Source of the DNA: Stentor roeselii
Taxonomy: Eukaryota; Ciliophora; Heterotrichea; Heterotrichida; Stentoridae
DNA length: 64,000 nucleotides
Reading direction: 5' to 3'
Assembly (NCBI GenBank): GCA_006503475.1
Contig: RSEH01000130.1
Location: forward strand, 62,001-126,000
The position numbers and the translations under genes are program-made. Below are positions 19,972 to 29,066 of the stretch, in pieces. Position 1 is the stretch's first letter; the number at the start of each line of letters is the position of its first letter. The notes beneath the pieces are model-generated. The model saw only the letters and a list, made by a program, of their open reading frames with translations, was not told where the DNA came from and ran no database searches.

Positions 19972-20034
19972 AAAAACTAAAAATCCTTAAATTATAATCT
20001 CATTCAAATTCACCATGAAACCATTGAAATTCTA

Positions 20035-22890
20035 TTATTCCCTAAACACTTTTTGTTCTGCTTCTTTAAAAAGTCTTTCTGAATAGGAGCGAGTTCTTCT
20101 TAAGTCTTCATGAAGCTTGACCCATTGTTTCAAGTTGTTATCTTGGATGTTTTTCGCTTGAACAAACTTGACTGCCGGGTCATCTTCACTGATTCCAACG
20201 TACCAGACGTAAGGGTTGAACTCTTCTTTTTTCTTCTTAATCGCCAAGCATTCCTGGGGAAGTTCATCAAACGCGACTTGGGCAATCACTTCTTTTTTTT
20301 TGATGTCTTTCAAAAGACTTTCTAGTTCTTCAACAAATGTCTGGAATTCTGAACCTTTTGACTTGAATTCCTTAGAAATGCTTTCGAGTCTCTGTAGTAA
20401 TATACGAGACATTACTTCATTTTCAAGGAAACTCACTAAAATATGAGCGGAAATACTTGCGAAGACCATTGCTAATGAAAAGTCTCTCAATGAAGCGTAT
20501 CGACTGGTCAAAGATACACAAATTATCGCTAAAACTGAAGTGAATTCCTTTGTTTTCATTGAAATGTCATCGTTTTCTAGGTCATTTAACTCACTATTAA
20601 ACATCAACAACTTGAAAGCATCGACGAATCTTTCATTCAACAACATTTTGATAAAAACTGTGAAAATCTCAGCAATTGAAGTGATTTCAACAAATTTCTT
20701 CGCATTTTTTTCAATGTTTTCTTTGTCTTGATTTGTTAAAGTTAGGTAGTTTTTATAAGCTCCTTCTAACTTATGGAGAAGAGGAGAGGCTAATTTCAAG
20801 TCGTTCAAGTTTTCTCCAGTGATTTGCTTGTAAGCCTCATGGAGGAGGAACTTTTGATAAAGATTCTGAGAATTTTCATTAAGTTTCAGGTAAAAAGGAA
20901 AGTTCACAAGGATAAATCGAACGTTTTCATTACCTTTATTGTTGTTTTCTTTGTAGATCTTATCGATTTCTGAATTCCAACTTTCATAAAGATTTGAAAT
21001 TTTCGAGAAGGTTTGAGTTGAGTTGAAAGAAATGATTTCTTCTTCGAGTTTTGAGTTATCTTCTCTGATTTCTTTTAAAATAGTTTCAGGAATTAATGAG
21101 AAATAATGACTGTTCTCAACTGTTTCAAGGCTGTAGTCCCAAAGTTTAATCATTTTTTTTTCAAGAAGTTCAGATTTGATGTAAAAAAGACAGTAGGCAT
21201 TAGCAAGACCATTCCCTCCGACAGAGTCATGAATAACTTGTTCAAAAGACACTTCATTAATAGCCAAGTCGCTATATTTCCTCCAGACATTATTTTCAAA
21301 GTCATAAACAAATGTATAATAATGGCCACTACCAGCATACCCATCATGAACCAACAAAGAATGAAGACGATAAGATTGTTGTTTCAAGACCTTCACATCA
21401 TACAAGTTTTCAATCTTCAAATAAATTTCCTCAAGTTCCCCATTCAAACTTTTCACTTTTTTCATGACTTTTTCCTTGAAACCCTTTAAAACTTCAGGAC
21501 TTTGATAAAAATTAACACCTTCTAAAAGTTGACTATCAGGAGTGTAACATCCGTCCAAGTCCATCCCAGTCGGATTTCCTTGTTTTTGCAAGAAATTCAA
21601 AGTATTCTCAATAACAATCTCTAAAGAAATCCCACTTTCCTTATAATTCGAAAACTTTTCAATCTGTGCTTCAATAAACCTCGCTTTAGCCTTCAAAGCC
21701 AGCATTTCATTTCGAAGTTCCAATGAAAGTTCTCGATTAGCTTTTAAAAATCGATCAGGATAAATTTCTAAAGGAAAAGAAAACTTCGAGTTGATTTTAA
21801 CAGTGCTACTTGCGACACGGTCATATTTAACTCTTTGAATTTGAAACAAAAGAACACCCGGGAAGGTTTCAGGCCAGATCTCCTGTGAAGCTTTAGTGGT
21901 CTGATGATTTTCCAGCAGATAATCTTCGATTTCACTGAAGTAGCTTGCATCCCAAGCGCTGTACAAGTCTTTTTCCTCTACATCCAGAATAATCTGCCCG
22001 AAGACGACTTCATTGACGACAGGGGCTGATGTGCCTTGAGCTGAAAGGTATTCTCTTTGTTTGCCGTAGAAAAGTTTCGACATGATTGACTTTTCATTCA
22101 CCTTCAGACCAACGAAATTCGCAGTTTCACTTCTTTTTATTGGAGACCCTTCATGTGAGTCGTCTGAAGGCTCTGCAGGGCCTGATGTTCGAAGACCTTC
22201 TTCAATTCGAGCCACGAGGATCAGGTGAAACTCGCCGACGTCTTTTTGCTCGCCAACGCGAATTATGTTGCCGAAGTCGTCGACGAGGGACGAGAGGACT
22301 TTTGAAGGGTCGATGTACTTTCGGTTGCTTAGGATCATGTGGCCGAAAAGGCTTTTTAAAGCTTCTACTAAAGATATGCTTGCTTTTTTTGTCTTGTTTT
22401 CTAATTCTTCGGATTGGTGAGATGGGTGAGTTGAGTATTTGAGAATTTCTTCAACTAGAGAAGGGATCATGAAGTAGGTTTGGATTAAAGAGTTGAAGTA
22501 ACAGGTGTTTCCGATGTTTTTTAAACCTACTGGAAGACCTGACTTTCGCTTTAGACTTTCTGGGTTGAAAGGCTCGAAGGAACTTACGTCGATACCCGCT
22601 TCTTTTATTGAGTTTTCGATTGCTCGGTTCATTTCGATGTCGTGGATCATGACCATCTCATCTGCGGTGGGGTCTTTTAAGCTCTCAGCCACTGTTTATC
22701 TATTACAAGCCCTAGCAAGTTCAGGGTCATTTTCATCATGACTCGATAACAAATGGTTCAAAGCTGCTTCTTTGCTATTATTGAACCGATTGAGAGCATC
22801 CTTAACCCTATGTTCTGGAAATCCCATATCCTTGAGTTCTTCAATCACAGCAAAATGCTCAGACAGCTGACCCTGACTATTTAAACTCAT
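20035..22890 (-). CDS. USP25/USP28-like ubiquitin-specific protease
   Basis: 946 residues from two exons; intron 22692-22706. Order: UBA-like domain (~12-50, IEELKDMGFPEHRVKDAL), a UIM-like helix across the splice junction (ELARALAESLKD), a second UIM (MNRAIENSIKEAG), then the USP catalytic core. The Cys box is GLKNIGNTCYFNS (Cys near 125) and the His box is HDGYAGSGHYYTF with KYSDLAINE. UBA plus two UIMs before a USP domain is the plan of USP25/28. The catalytic domain contains a long insertion, also known from that family. The C-terminal ~350 residues are helical. The enzyme should remove ubiquitin chains. The start follows TAATAA, 3 bp after the stop of the PEX14-N/LRR gene. Confidence 0.88.
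22692..22706 (-). other. 15-nt intron (USP gene)
   Basis: GTAATAGATAAACAG, phase 1, with in-frame TAA at its positions 9-11. Joining creates the UIM-like ELARALAESLKD. Confidence 0.9.
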
Positions 22891-22893
22891 TTA

Positions 22894-23622
22894 TTAGACT
22901 AAAAGACTTTTCAACTTACTGATAGACTCAAAAGAAGCTTTCAAAACCTCATCAGGCAAAGGGTTCCCAACCAAAACCACTTTACTCAAATCTGAATTCA
23001 AAAACAAGCTTCCAGGGACCTTCTTTATCTGATTAAAGCTCAAAATCAAAACCTGCAGGGGCAGATGTCCAAGTTCCTCAGGAATTTCTAGAATTTCATT
23101 GTTATTCACGAAGAGTTTTTCAAGATTCACCAGATTTGCAAAGCCAAACAAGGAAGTCAAGTTGTTAAACCCGAGATTCAGCACTTTTAATGAGAAAAGA
23201 GAGAAAAAACACTTGGGAAGTCCATCATTTTTCAACTTGTTGAATGAAAGGTCAAGTACTTCTAATGTGGTTAAAGATATGATCTCGGGTGGAACTTGAG
23301 TTAGTTGGTTGTGACTTAAAAGGAGAAGCTTCAATGATTGATATGCGCGAAGGTCTGGAAATGAGGAAAGGCTTTTGTTGCTTTGGTTTAGAAATGATGA
23401 GGAAACTGGAGAACTGAATGGCTTTGGTGGAGGAGCTGAGGACTCTAAGGATGGTGGAAATGATGGAACTGATGGGGAGTCTACTCTTTTAAATGCTTCT
23501 TTTATCTCTTCGTCGTTTAGACCTTTGCCTTTCAGAAATTGAACTAGTTTTTCTTTGTCTGTTCCTGATACTTTAGGGTTTTTTAAGAACTGGACTGCGT
23601 TTTTGATGAGATTTTCTTGCAT
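22894..23622 (-). CDS. PEX14 N-terminal domain fused to leucine-rich repeats
   Basis: 242 residues. Residues ~4-48 match the PEX14 N-terminal three-helix domain: LIKNAVQFL, KVSGT, then FLKGKGLNDEEIKEAFKRV (human PEX14 has LI-x-x-AV-x-FL and FLKKKGLTDEEI-x-x-AF). In peroxisomes this domain binds WxxxF motifs of the PEX5 receptor. A Pro/Ser-rich linker follows (~49-85). From ~95 to 240 there are about six leucine-rich repeats (LKLLLLSHNQLTQVP, LEVLDLSFNKL, LKVLNLGFNNL, LEKLFVNNNEILEIP, LQVLILSFNQIKKVP). The membrane segment and coiled coil of normal PEX14 are absent. Whether it acts in peroxisomal import or reuses the domain is unknown. Its stop is 3 bp before the USP start. Confidence 0.82.
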   Translation of the reverse strand: MQENLIKNAVQFLKNPKVSGTDKEKLVQFLKGKGLNDEEIKEAFKRVDSPSVPSFPPSLESSAPPPKPFSSPVSSSFLNQSNKSLSSFPDLRAYQSLKLLLLSHNQLTQVPPEIISLTTLEVLDLSFNKLKNDGLPKCFFSLFSLKVLNLGFNNLTSLFGFANLVNLEKLFVNNNEILEIPEELGHLPLQVLILSFNQIKKVPGSLFLNSDLSKVVLVGNPLPDEVLKASFESISKLKSLLV

Positions 23623-23891
23623 TTATAGGGTTTTATGAAAAGATGGTTTTGGATGAATTGATTGTAATTAGTAAAGGTTTTAGAATTTTAAGTATTATTT
23701 TTGAAAGATTTCAATGAAATTGATCTTAAATTACTAGAAATAAGCGAAACTTTCTCATATATTATTTAATCTTTTGCAAGTTATCAGCAAAAATAAGTGA
23801 AATCCTATCAAAGTAAAAATATCCAAACAATAATTTCATTTTCTAACCTTTATACCTAGACCCAATTATAACTTTCATTACAGTTATTAAA

Positions 23892-24605
23892 TTACTTATT
23901 ATTCCCAAGCAGCAGCATTTTCCGAGGTCTTCCAGTGACAACAGGCACCGGGTTTTTCTTTAAAATAAAAGCCTCAATCAACGCAGCTTCATCAACATCA
24001 CAATCATAAATTTCACTTTCCGCCGTAGTAAGCGCCCTATCAATATCCAATACATTTCCCTCATTAATCTTCGTAATTGCAAGCATTTCTCTCAAATGTT
24101 TATTTTCCCTAATAAGATGTTCAACATTCATATGATCTTCTTTTTCCTGTTCACTAATCTCAAAAGCAGCCTGTCTGAGTACCTCAAGCATATTCATATA
24201 TTTTTCCTTAATCTTCGAGTTACTCTCTTGAAGTTGCTCACATTTCACCTTTTCCAACCTAAGCTGTTCTTCTAAAAACTCAATTTTCATTCCTCGAAGT
24301 CTTTCTTTTTCAAGACTTCTCCTCACTTCTTTAAAATCCGCGACAATAGTTTCAAGAGCAGCTCTAAAGTCTTCAACATCTTCATGAAGACTTCGATTAT
24401 CAGATATAAGACTGTCAATCAAACTCTTGGAATAATTCAAGTCTGTCCGGGAAATTTCATTTGGAATCACTTTCTTTGAATTTTCTGAAGAATCTGTCGT
24501 TGTTCGCATTAAGGCCCTGGTTTTTAGTTTGTTTGTTTGTTCTTTGATTGAAGTGATCAGAGATTCCATGTTATCACTTTCAGGGATTTTGCTTTTTCCT
24601 TCCAT
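23892..24605 (-). CDS. SIKE/FGFR1OP2-family coiled-coil protein
   Basis: 237 residues, almost all helical. Two segments align by eye with human FGFR1OP2/SIKE1: NRSLHEDVEDFRAALETIV (human NKELRTSLEEHQSALELIM) and RQAAFEISEQEK...LIRENKHLREMLAIT (human RKAIEIDEQQ...LEQENKGLREILQIT). Family members are subunits of the STRIPAK phosphatase-kinase complex, which contains PP2A. The PP2A scaffold gene is encoded ~2 kb away. The start codon is 6 bp from that of the divergent kinase gene. The C-terminus (VTGRPRKMLLLGNNK) is basic. Confidence 0.72.
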   Translation of the reverse strand: MEGKSKIPESDNMESLITSIKEQTNKLKTRALMRTTTDSSENSKKVIPNEISRTDLNYSKSLIDSLISDNRSLHEDVEDFRAALETIVADFKEVRRSLEKERLRGMKIEFLEEQLRLEKVKCEQLQESNSKIKEKYMNMLEVLRQAAFEISEQEKEDHMNVEHLIRENKHLREMLAITKINEGNVLDIDRALTTAESEIYDCDVDEAALIEAFILKKNPVPVVTGRPRKMLLLGNNK

Positions 24606-24611
24606 TTAATT
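24606..24611. promoter_or_regulatory. 6-bp gap between two divergent start codons
   Basis: Only TTTAAT-type sequence (CAT-TTAATT-ATG) separates the ATG of the minus gene (24605) from that of the kinase (24612). Promoters and any 5' UTR must overlap the neighbouring coding region. Regulatory function is inferred. Confidence 0.4.
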
Positions 24612-25577
24612 ATGGAAAGCACGGAATTCACTCCTGGAGTCAGGCAGAAAATCGGCAATGTTAAAAAAATCAATGATTATTGTATTGTCAGGCAAATTGG
24701 AGAAGGGGCTTCTGCTAGTGTTTTTTTGTGTGAAAGGAATGGTGATGCTTTTGTAAGGACTGAGTAGGCTGCTAAGGTTATTAAGAAGGATATGCTGAAG
24801 AGGAAGAGGGATTATGTTAATGTTGGAAATTCTACTGTTGTGAGAACTGCTCTTGATGATGTGTTTAAGGAAATTCAGGTTATGAGGAATTTGGGATCTG
24901 AGCATGTGCTCAGGTTGTTTGAAGTCATTGATTTGCCGGATAAGGATAAACTTTATATTAGTAGAGACTAAACAGTCACCGAGTATTGTGGAAAAGGTTC
25001 TTTGCTAGACTGGGACTCAAGCCTAAAGCGTTTCAAATGTTCCTGGCATTCAGGCGACTTCAACGAATCCCTTCTGCGTAAAATAATAAAACAACTAGCA
25101 GCAGGTCTTCACCAAATCCACAGTCAGCAAATAGTTCACTGTGACCTAAAGCCATCAAACATTTTAATAACAGATTCTCTGGACGTGAAAATCGCTGACT
25201 TCGGCCAAGCAGTTTACCTTCAAGGTTCAGAGCAAATAACGCGAACTCACGGGACATACCAGTTCATGTCTCCTGAGTCAGTGATTTGTAAGAGCTATTC
25301 AGCCACCTCGACATTCTCAGGAGTCACTTCAGACATCTGGGCCTTTGGAGTGTGTCTTTACGCTTGCATCTATAAAGTATTGCCTTTCGACTCAAGCAAT
25401 ATTCATGGATTGCTACAAACGATAGAAAAATCACGGTATTCTTTAAAAAGTGTGAAATTTCCATCAAAACCAAAAGTTTCAAAGCAAATTAAGCAGATCT
25501 TAGAAAGTCTTCTTGATAAGAACCCTGCTACAAGAGTCACTTTAGAGGAACTTATTAGAAGTCCTTATTTGAACTAG
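24612..25577 (+). CDS. Ser/Thr protein kinase, CaMKK-like, non-RD
   Basis: 311 residues, three exons; 15-nt introns 24753-24767 and 24961-24975. Kinase landmarks in order: G-loop IGEGASASVF, catalytic Lys in FAAKVIKK (the first intron lies directly before this AAK), EIQVMRNL, hinge YIITEYCGKGSL, catalytic loop VHCDLKPSN, DFGQA, and activation end FMSPES, then TSDIWAFGVCLY. The catalytic loop has Cys where most kinases have Arg (HCD), so it is a non-RD kinase. The KIADFGQ...GTYQFMSPES and SDIWAFGV arrangement and a basic insert before the C-helix resemble CaMKK/LKB1-group kinases. It ends right after the kinase domain, with no regulatory tail. It converges on the carrier gene, stops 16 bp apart. 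Confidence 0.85.
24753..24767 (+). other. 15-nt intron 1 (CaMKK-like gene)
   Basis: GTAAGGACTGAGTAG, phase 0, ends with an in-frame TAG. It splits the catalytic-lysine motif (GDAF-AAKVIKK). The A of TGA at positions 9-11 may replace the usual TAA. Confidence 0.9.
24961..24975 (+). other. 15-nt intron 2 (CaMKK-like gene)
   Basis: GTAGAGACTAAACAG, phase 1. Joining gives KLYIITEYCGKG, the expected hinge. Confidence 0.9.
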
Positions 25578-25593
25578 ATTGCATGAAGCTTAT

Positions 25594-26511
25594 CTAACTA
25601 TCTAATAATCTTTTGATGTACTCGTATGAACTCCAGGATATCGCAGCACCTGGCAAGAAAATCATCATTCTGGGAACTAGGCCTCTGTAAAAGCCTTTGA
25701 GACCTTCAGTTTGCCAGATGTGCTTGAAAGTTGACCTGATGCCCAGGTACTTTGCCTGACCTTGTGTCTCTACAATCTTTTCTTTCATAACCAGCTTACT
25801 TTCTTCATGCTGAGTCTGCAGTCGTGTTTTAATAACATCAAAAGGTGTAGTGAGTCCAGCAGAAACTGATCCAGCAATTCCCGCACAAGTGAAATATCCA
25901 GCCATAGACACTTTTCCATCAGGAAACAAGAAACTTTTCAAGTTTTCATAAAAAGTCATAAAAAGTGCTGACTGTGGAACATTCATCGCAATAGTAATCG
26001 GAAGACTTCGATATAAACTCGATGCTCCTTCAGTTCTGATTAAATGTCTTAACATGGGAATAGGACTCAGTTCTCGAGTTAACTGAATTCTTTGTTTAAC
26101 AACTGCTTAGATGATACCATCCATCGGGGTCATTATTGAATCGTGAACAATGGTCGCGAAGACTCCTGTGATTGATGTGGAGAAAAAGTACCAGCTGCTA
26201 TTTGACTCGATTTTGAAGTACTTTCGAGACAATTCGTATACGGAAAAATAAAGAGCATGAGCTGGAATACATCCGTAAAAAACTGTGGTCACTCCTTTCC
26301 AGGTTTCGAGAAAACCCATTTTACGAAGTAGGGAAATTGAACCTGATAAAGTCGAAACTTGAGTTGACTCTGCTTGAGCGAACGTTCGAAGGGTATCGAA
26401 GGGAAAGGATACTGCGTGCTCTGCTACTCCTGCTAGTGAACCTGCGATCATGTGCTTGTAAAATGGGAGATTTTGTGTGTTGTCTTCCCAGTCTAGTAGC
26501 TCTTCTTCCAT
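25594..26511 (-). CDS. Mitochondrial carrier (SLC25), mitoferrin-like
   Basis: 300 residues from two exons; intron 26103-26117. Three repeats with the carrier motif PxD/ExxR/K: FPFDTLRT, TPMDVVKQR (formed only after splicing) and TPFDVIKTR. GxxxG-type helices (AGSLAGVAEH, GIAGSVSAGL) and LKGFYRGLVPRM are present. AGSLAGVAEHAVSFPFD and PMDVVKQRIQ resemble mitoferrin/MRS3-4, which carry iron into the mitochondrion, but substrate is not certain from these motifs. The ATG at 26511 (after AAAATAAA) is used; an in-frame TTG lies upstream. Inner mitochondrial membrane. Confidence 0.85.
26103..26117 (-). other. 15-nt intron (mitoferrin-like gene)
   Basis: GTATCATCTAAGCAG, phase 1 with TAA in frame. 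Removal creates the carrier signature PMDVVKQR. Confidence 0.93.
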
Positions 26512-26676
26512 TTTATTTTGGGTTTTAATGAGAAACGACAAATCTAAGTTTGAATGGTAGTGTCTCTCTTTTCGATAATTAATTATTAAACTGGAAACTT
26601 ATCATTAATTAAATGTTCCATTGATCACTATTTAATCCTTTACATCTCATAATTGATTCCAAGACTTTATACCTTA

Positions 26677-28407
26677 TTAAGTAAAATTCCTAATATTCTG
26701 TTCAGCGTAGAACCTAACATCCACATCTTCATCCTTATTGAGTATTCTAAGACAGTACTTAAGCGAGTCCCTAGCCTGTTGATCCTTAACAACTCCAGCG
26801 ATTTCCTTAATCGACTTGACAACATTAAGTCGAATATTAGCGACTTTATCACTAGACAACTGATTTAAAACAGGTACAATATCACTAGCCAAGAACTCCT
26901 GAGACAACACAAAAGCAATACTTTTAACCATAAGAACAAGTGTAAGTCTTTTGCTATACTCATCCGAATTTTCATTCTCACACATGACTTTAACAATTTC
27001 ATTTTCAACCCACTTGACTCCAAACACATTAATCAAGTCCTTACTAGCAGCAATGGCAGCTTCTCTAACACTATAATAACTGTCAAAAAGCATTTTCAAG
27101 ACCATTCCTAAAAAATGCTCTTCAAAAAAGTCCTTCCCCAGTTGTTTGCCAAGTAAAGGAAAGCTTTGAAGTACCTTGACCTTGATTCTCCACTGTTTGT
27201 CCTCAACCAGTTCATTTAAATAAGGCATGATGATCTGTGAAAGACTTTCCGCTCCGACTGCCATGAAAAGTCCTTCCAAGTCTCCCAATACACAGACCTT
27301 GATTTCAGCGGAGTTATCCCTAAGCAGTTCTAAAACCAAAGGAAGAATATTAGAACTTGCAACATTCTTCGTAACAAGAGACATCAACTTCACAATATTA
27401 CTTGCAAGAGTCGCTTTAATATACTCCAAATCATTGATCAGAGGAGGCAATAAAGGAACAATCGAGTTCAAAATCTCATCAGAAGATATCAACTTACAGA
27501 AATCAACAAGTCTCTGACAAGAACCAGTGCGGACTTCAGGTTCACTATCTTGCAAGAACTTCGCCATTGCCGAGACTAAAACTCCAGATCTCTGTTCAGG
27601 TGCCATTGCTGAAGCGAATTCAGGAAGTTTTTCCGCAACTAAATAACGAACTCTCCAGCTTTTGTCATCCATCAACATTCGGAAAACTGGCATAAGAGAC
27701 GAGTTAGTCTTTGGAGTTAAATGTTTGAAGTAACTCAAAAGGTCCTCTACTGCGATTAAACGGACTGAGTCGTCTTTGTCGACTCCGATAAGACCTAAGA
27801 ACTCTTGAAGACTGCTTTCAAGTCGAGGCAGGACCTTGCCGATGAAATGTTTGAAGTTGTCGGCTGACTTCTTCCGGACTGAAGAGTTGGAATGAGTTAT
27901 CAGTGACCTGAACGTGTCGAGCACCATGCTTTGACCGTCACTTGAGAAGTCTTTCACGAGACTTGGAAGAATCGTGCAAAGGGCTAATCTTGAATTAAGC
28001 CATTCAGAAGAGTTCATTCGATTGATTTGTTCTAAAAGAATGATCTCGATCTTGCTGCAGTCGAGTTTTTGAGTTATTGAAAGATAGCTATTCACAGATG
28101 CTGTACAAACAGAGGTGTCTTCAATTGCACTTAGCTTTTCAAGAACTTCTAAAAGTAAATAAGCGTAATTTTTTCCTCCTACTAAGTCGAATAATGTTGG
28201 AACTACTTCAGCCATTGCGACTAGGACTTCTTCTTCGTCATCGAGAAACTCTCCTAGATAAGGAATTAACTCATTTCGACAACGATCAGTGCTTAAGGCT
28301 GCTCCGATGGTTCCTATGTTTTTCATTGCGTTCGCTTTTTTACTTGTTTCGTCACTTTTGAGGTCTTCGAAGATTGCTTCGAGAGAAGAGGCTGGAGTTT
28401 CTGCCAT
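26677..28407 (-). CDS. PPP2R1: PP2A scaffolding subunit A (PR65)
   Basis: 576 residues, close to the 589 of human PR65. Built throughout of HEAT repeats of ~39 residues (e.g. ELIPYLGEFLDDEEEVLVAMAE, DDKSWRVRYLVAEKLPEFA, EDKQWRIKVKVLQSFPLLG). The DDE-VLxAxAE first repeat and the W-R-V-R intra-repeat signatures are those of the A subunit. It holds the catalytic C and regulatory B subunits of protein phosphatase 2A in cytosol and nucleus. The ATG follows ACTTTATAA. Its 5' flank is G-depleted on the coding strand (28441-28500: 19 C, 1 G on the minus strand). Confidence 0.93.
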   Translation of the reverse strand: MAETPASSLEAIFEDLKSDETSKKANAMKNIGTIGAALSTDRCRNELIPYLGEFLDDEEEVLVAMAEVVPTLFDLVGGKNYAYLLLEVLEKLSAIEDTSVCTASVNSYLSITQKLDCSKIEIILLEQINRMNSSEWLNSRLALCTILPSLVKDFSSDGQSMVLDTFRSLITHSNSSVRKKSADNFKHFIGKVLPRLESSLQEFLGLIGVDKDDSVRLIAVEDLLSYFKHLTPKTNSSLMPVFRMLMDDKSWRVRYLVAEKLPEFASAMAPEQRSGVLVSAMAKFLQDSEPEVRTGSCQRLVDFCKLISSDEILNSIVPLLPPLINDLEYIKATLASNIVKLMSLVTKNVASSNILPLVLELLRDNSAEIKVCVLGDLEGLFMAVGAESLSQIIMPYLNELVEDKQWRIKVKVLQSFPLLGKQLGKDFFEEHFLGMVLKMLFDSYYSVREAAIAASKDLINVFGVKWVENEIVKVMCENENSDEYSKRLTLVLMVKSIAFVLSQEFLASDIVPVLNQLSSDKVANIRLNVVKSIKEIAGVVKDQQARDSLKYCLRILNKDEDVDVRFYAEQNIRNFT

Positions 28408-28516
28408 TTATAAAGTGGTGACTGGGATTTTGAATATTTGATGAGAAAAACGGAGATTTTGGGAAAAGAGGGAAGATTTTAGTGAATATGATTGGGAATA
28501 GTTTGATAGTGAAAGA

Positions 28517-28960
28517 TTAAAAAATTAAACATTTACAGGTGTTGTTGGTCATTATGATGCTGCTGGATGTTGTTAATTCAGAGATTTTGCTTGGGCTGGT
28601 CTCTGATTCTTCATCTTTTTTGTATTCTATTTCTTGTAATTTATATTTATCGGAATGGAGATCTTGGTACCTCTTCCAGTACTCGTCATCTAGTGATAAT
28701 TCGAAAATCTCTACTTTTGTTTGTAAGTCGTCTATGTGAGAGTTTAGTTTTGTTAACACTTGGATGTTGGATTGGGTTTTTGATAATAGGGATAGTTTTC
28801 TTGATATACGCTCCTCGAGAGATATGAATTTGTTCAAAGTTTTCAGTTGTTTTTGTGTGTTTTGACGGTGGAGATGGTGTTTTTTCAGTTTGCTGGATAA
28901 GTTTTGAATTTTCTTGAGGGATTTGTCTACTTCGGTTAGTTCTTCTTGAATTTCAGACAT
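28517..28960 (-). CDS. Small coiled-coil protein with C-terminal CaaX box
   Basis: 147 residues. Two long charged helices (ELTEVDKSLKKIQNLSSKLKKHH; NKFISLEERISRKLSLLSK) predict a coiled coil. A Ser/Thr-rich linker leads to the C-terminus NTCKCLIF. C-L-I-F fits a CaaX prenylation signal (terminal F is accepted by geranylgeranyl- and farnesyltransferases), and a second Cys two residues upstream could be palmitoylated. Membrane anchoring is therefore likely. I do not recognise a family; the fold could be a small trafficking or scaffold protein. Confidence 0.72.
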   Translation of the reverse strand: MSEIQEELTEVDKSLKKIQNLSSKLKKHHLHRQNTQKQLKTLNKFISLEERISRKLSLLSKTQSNIQVLTKLNSHIDDLQTKVEIFELSLDDEYWKRYQDLHSDKYKLQEIEYKKDEESETSPSKISELTTSSSIIMTNNTCKCLIF

Positions 28961-29066
28961 ATTATTAACCAGTCAGATCGTTTCAAATAACTTCAAAACC
29001 TCTAAATACCCAACAATAAACCTCTAAATAAATTAATCTTCTAACAACCTCTCTTAATTACCGAAA

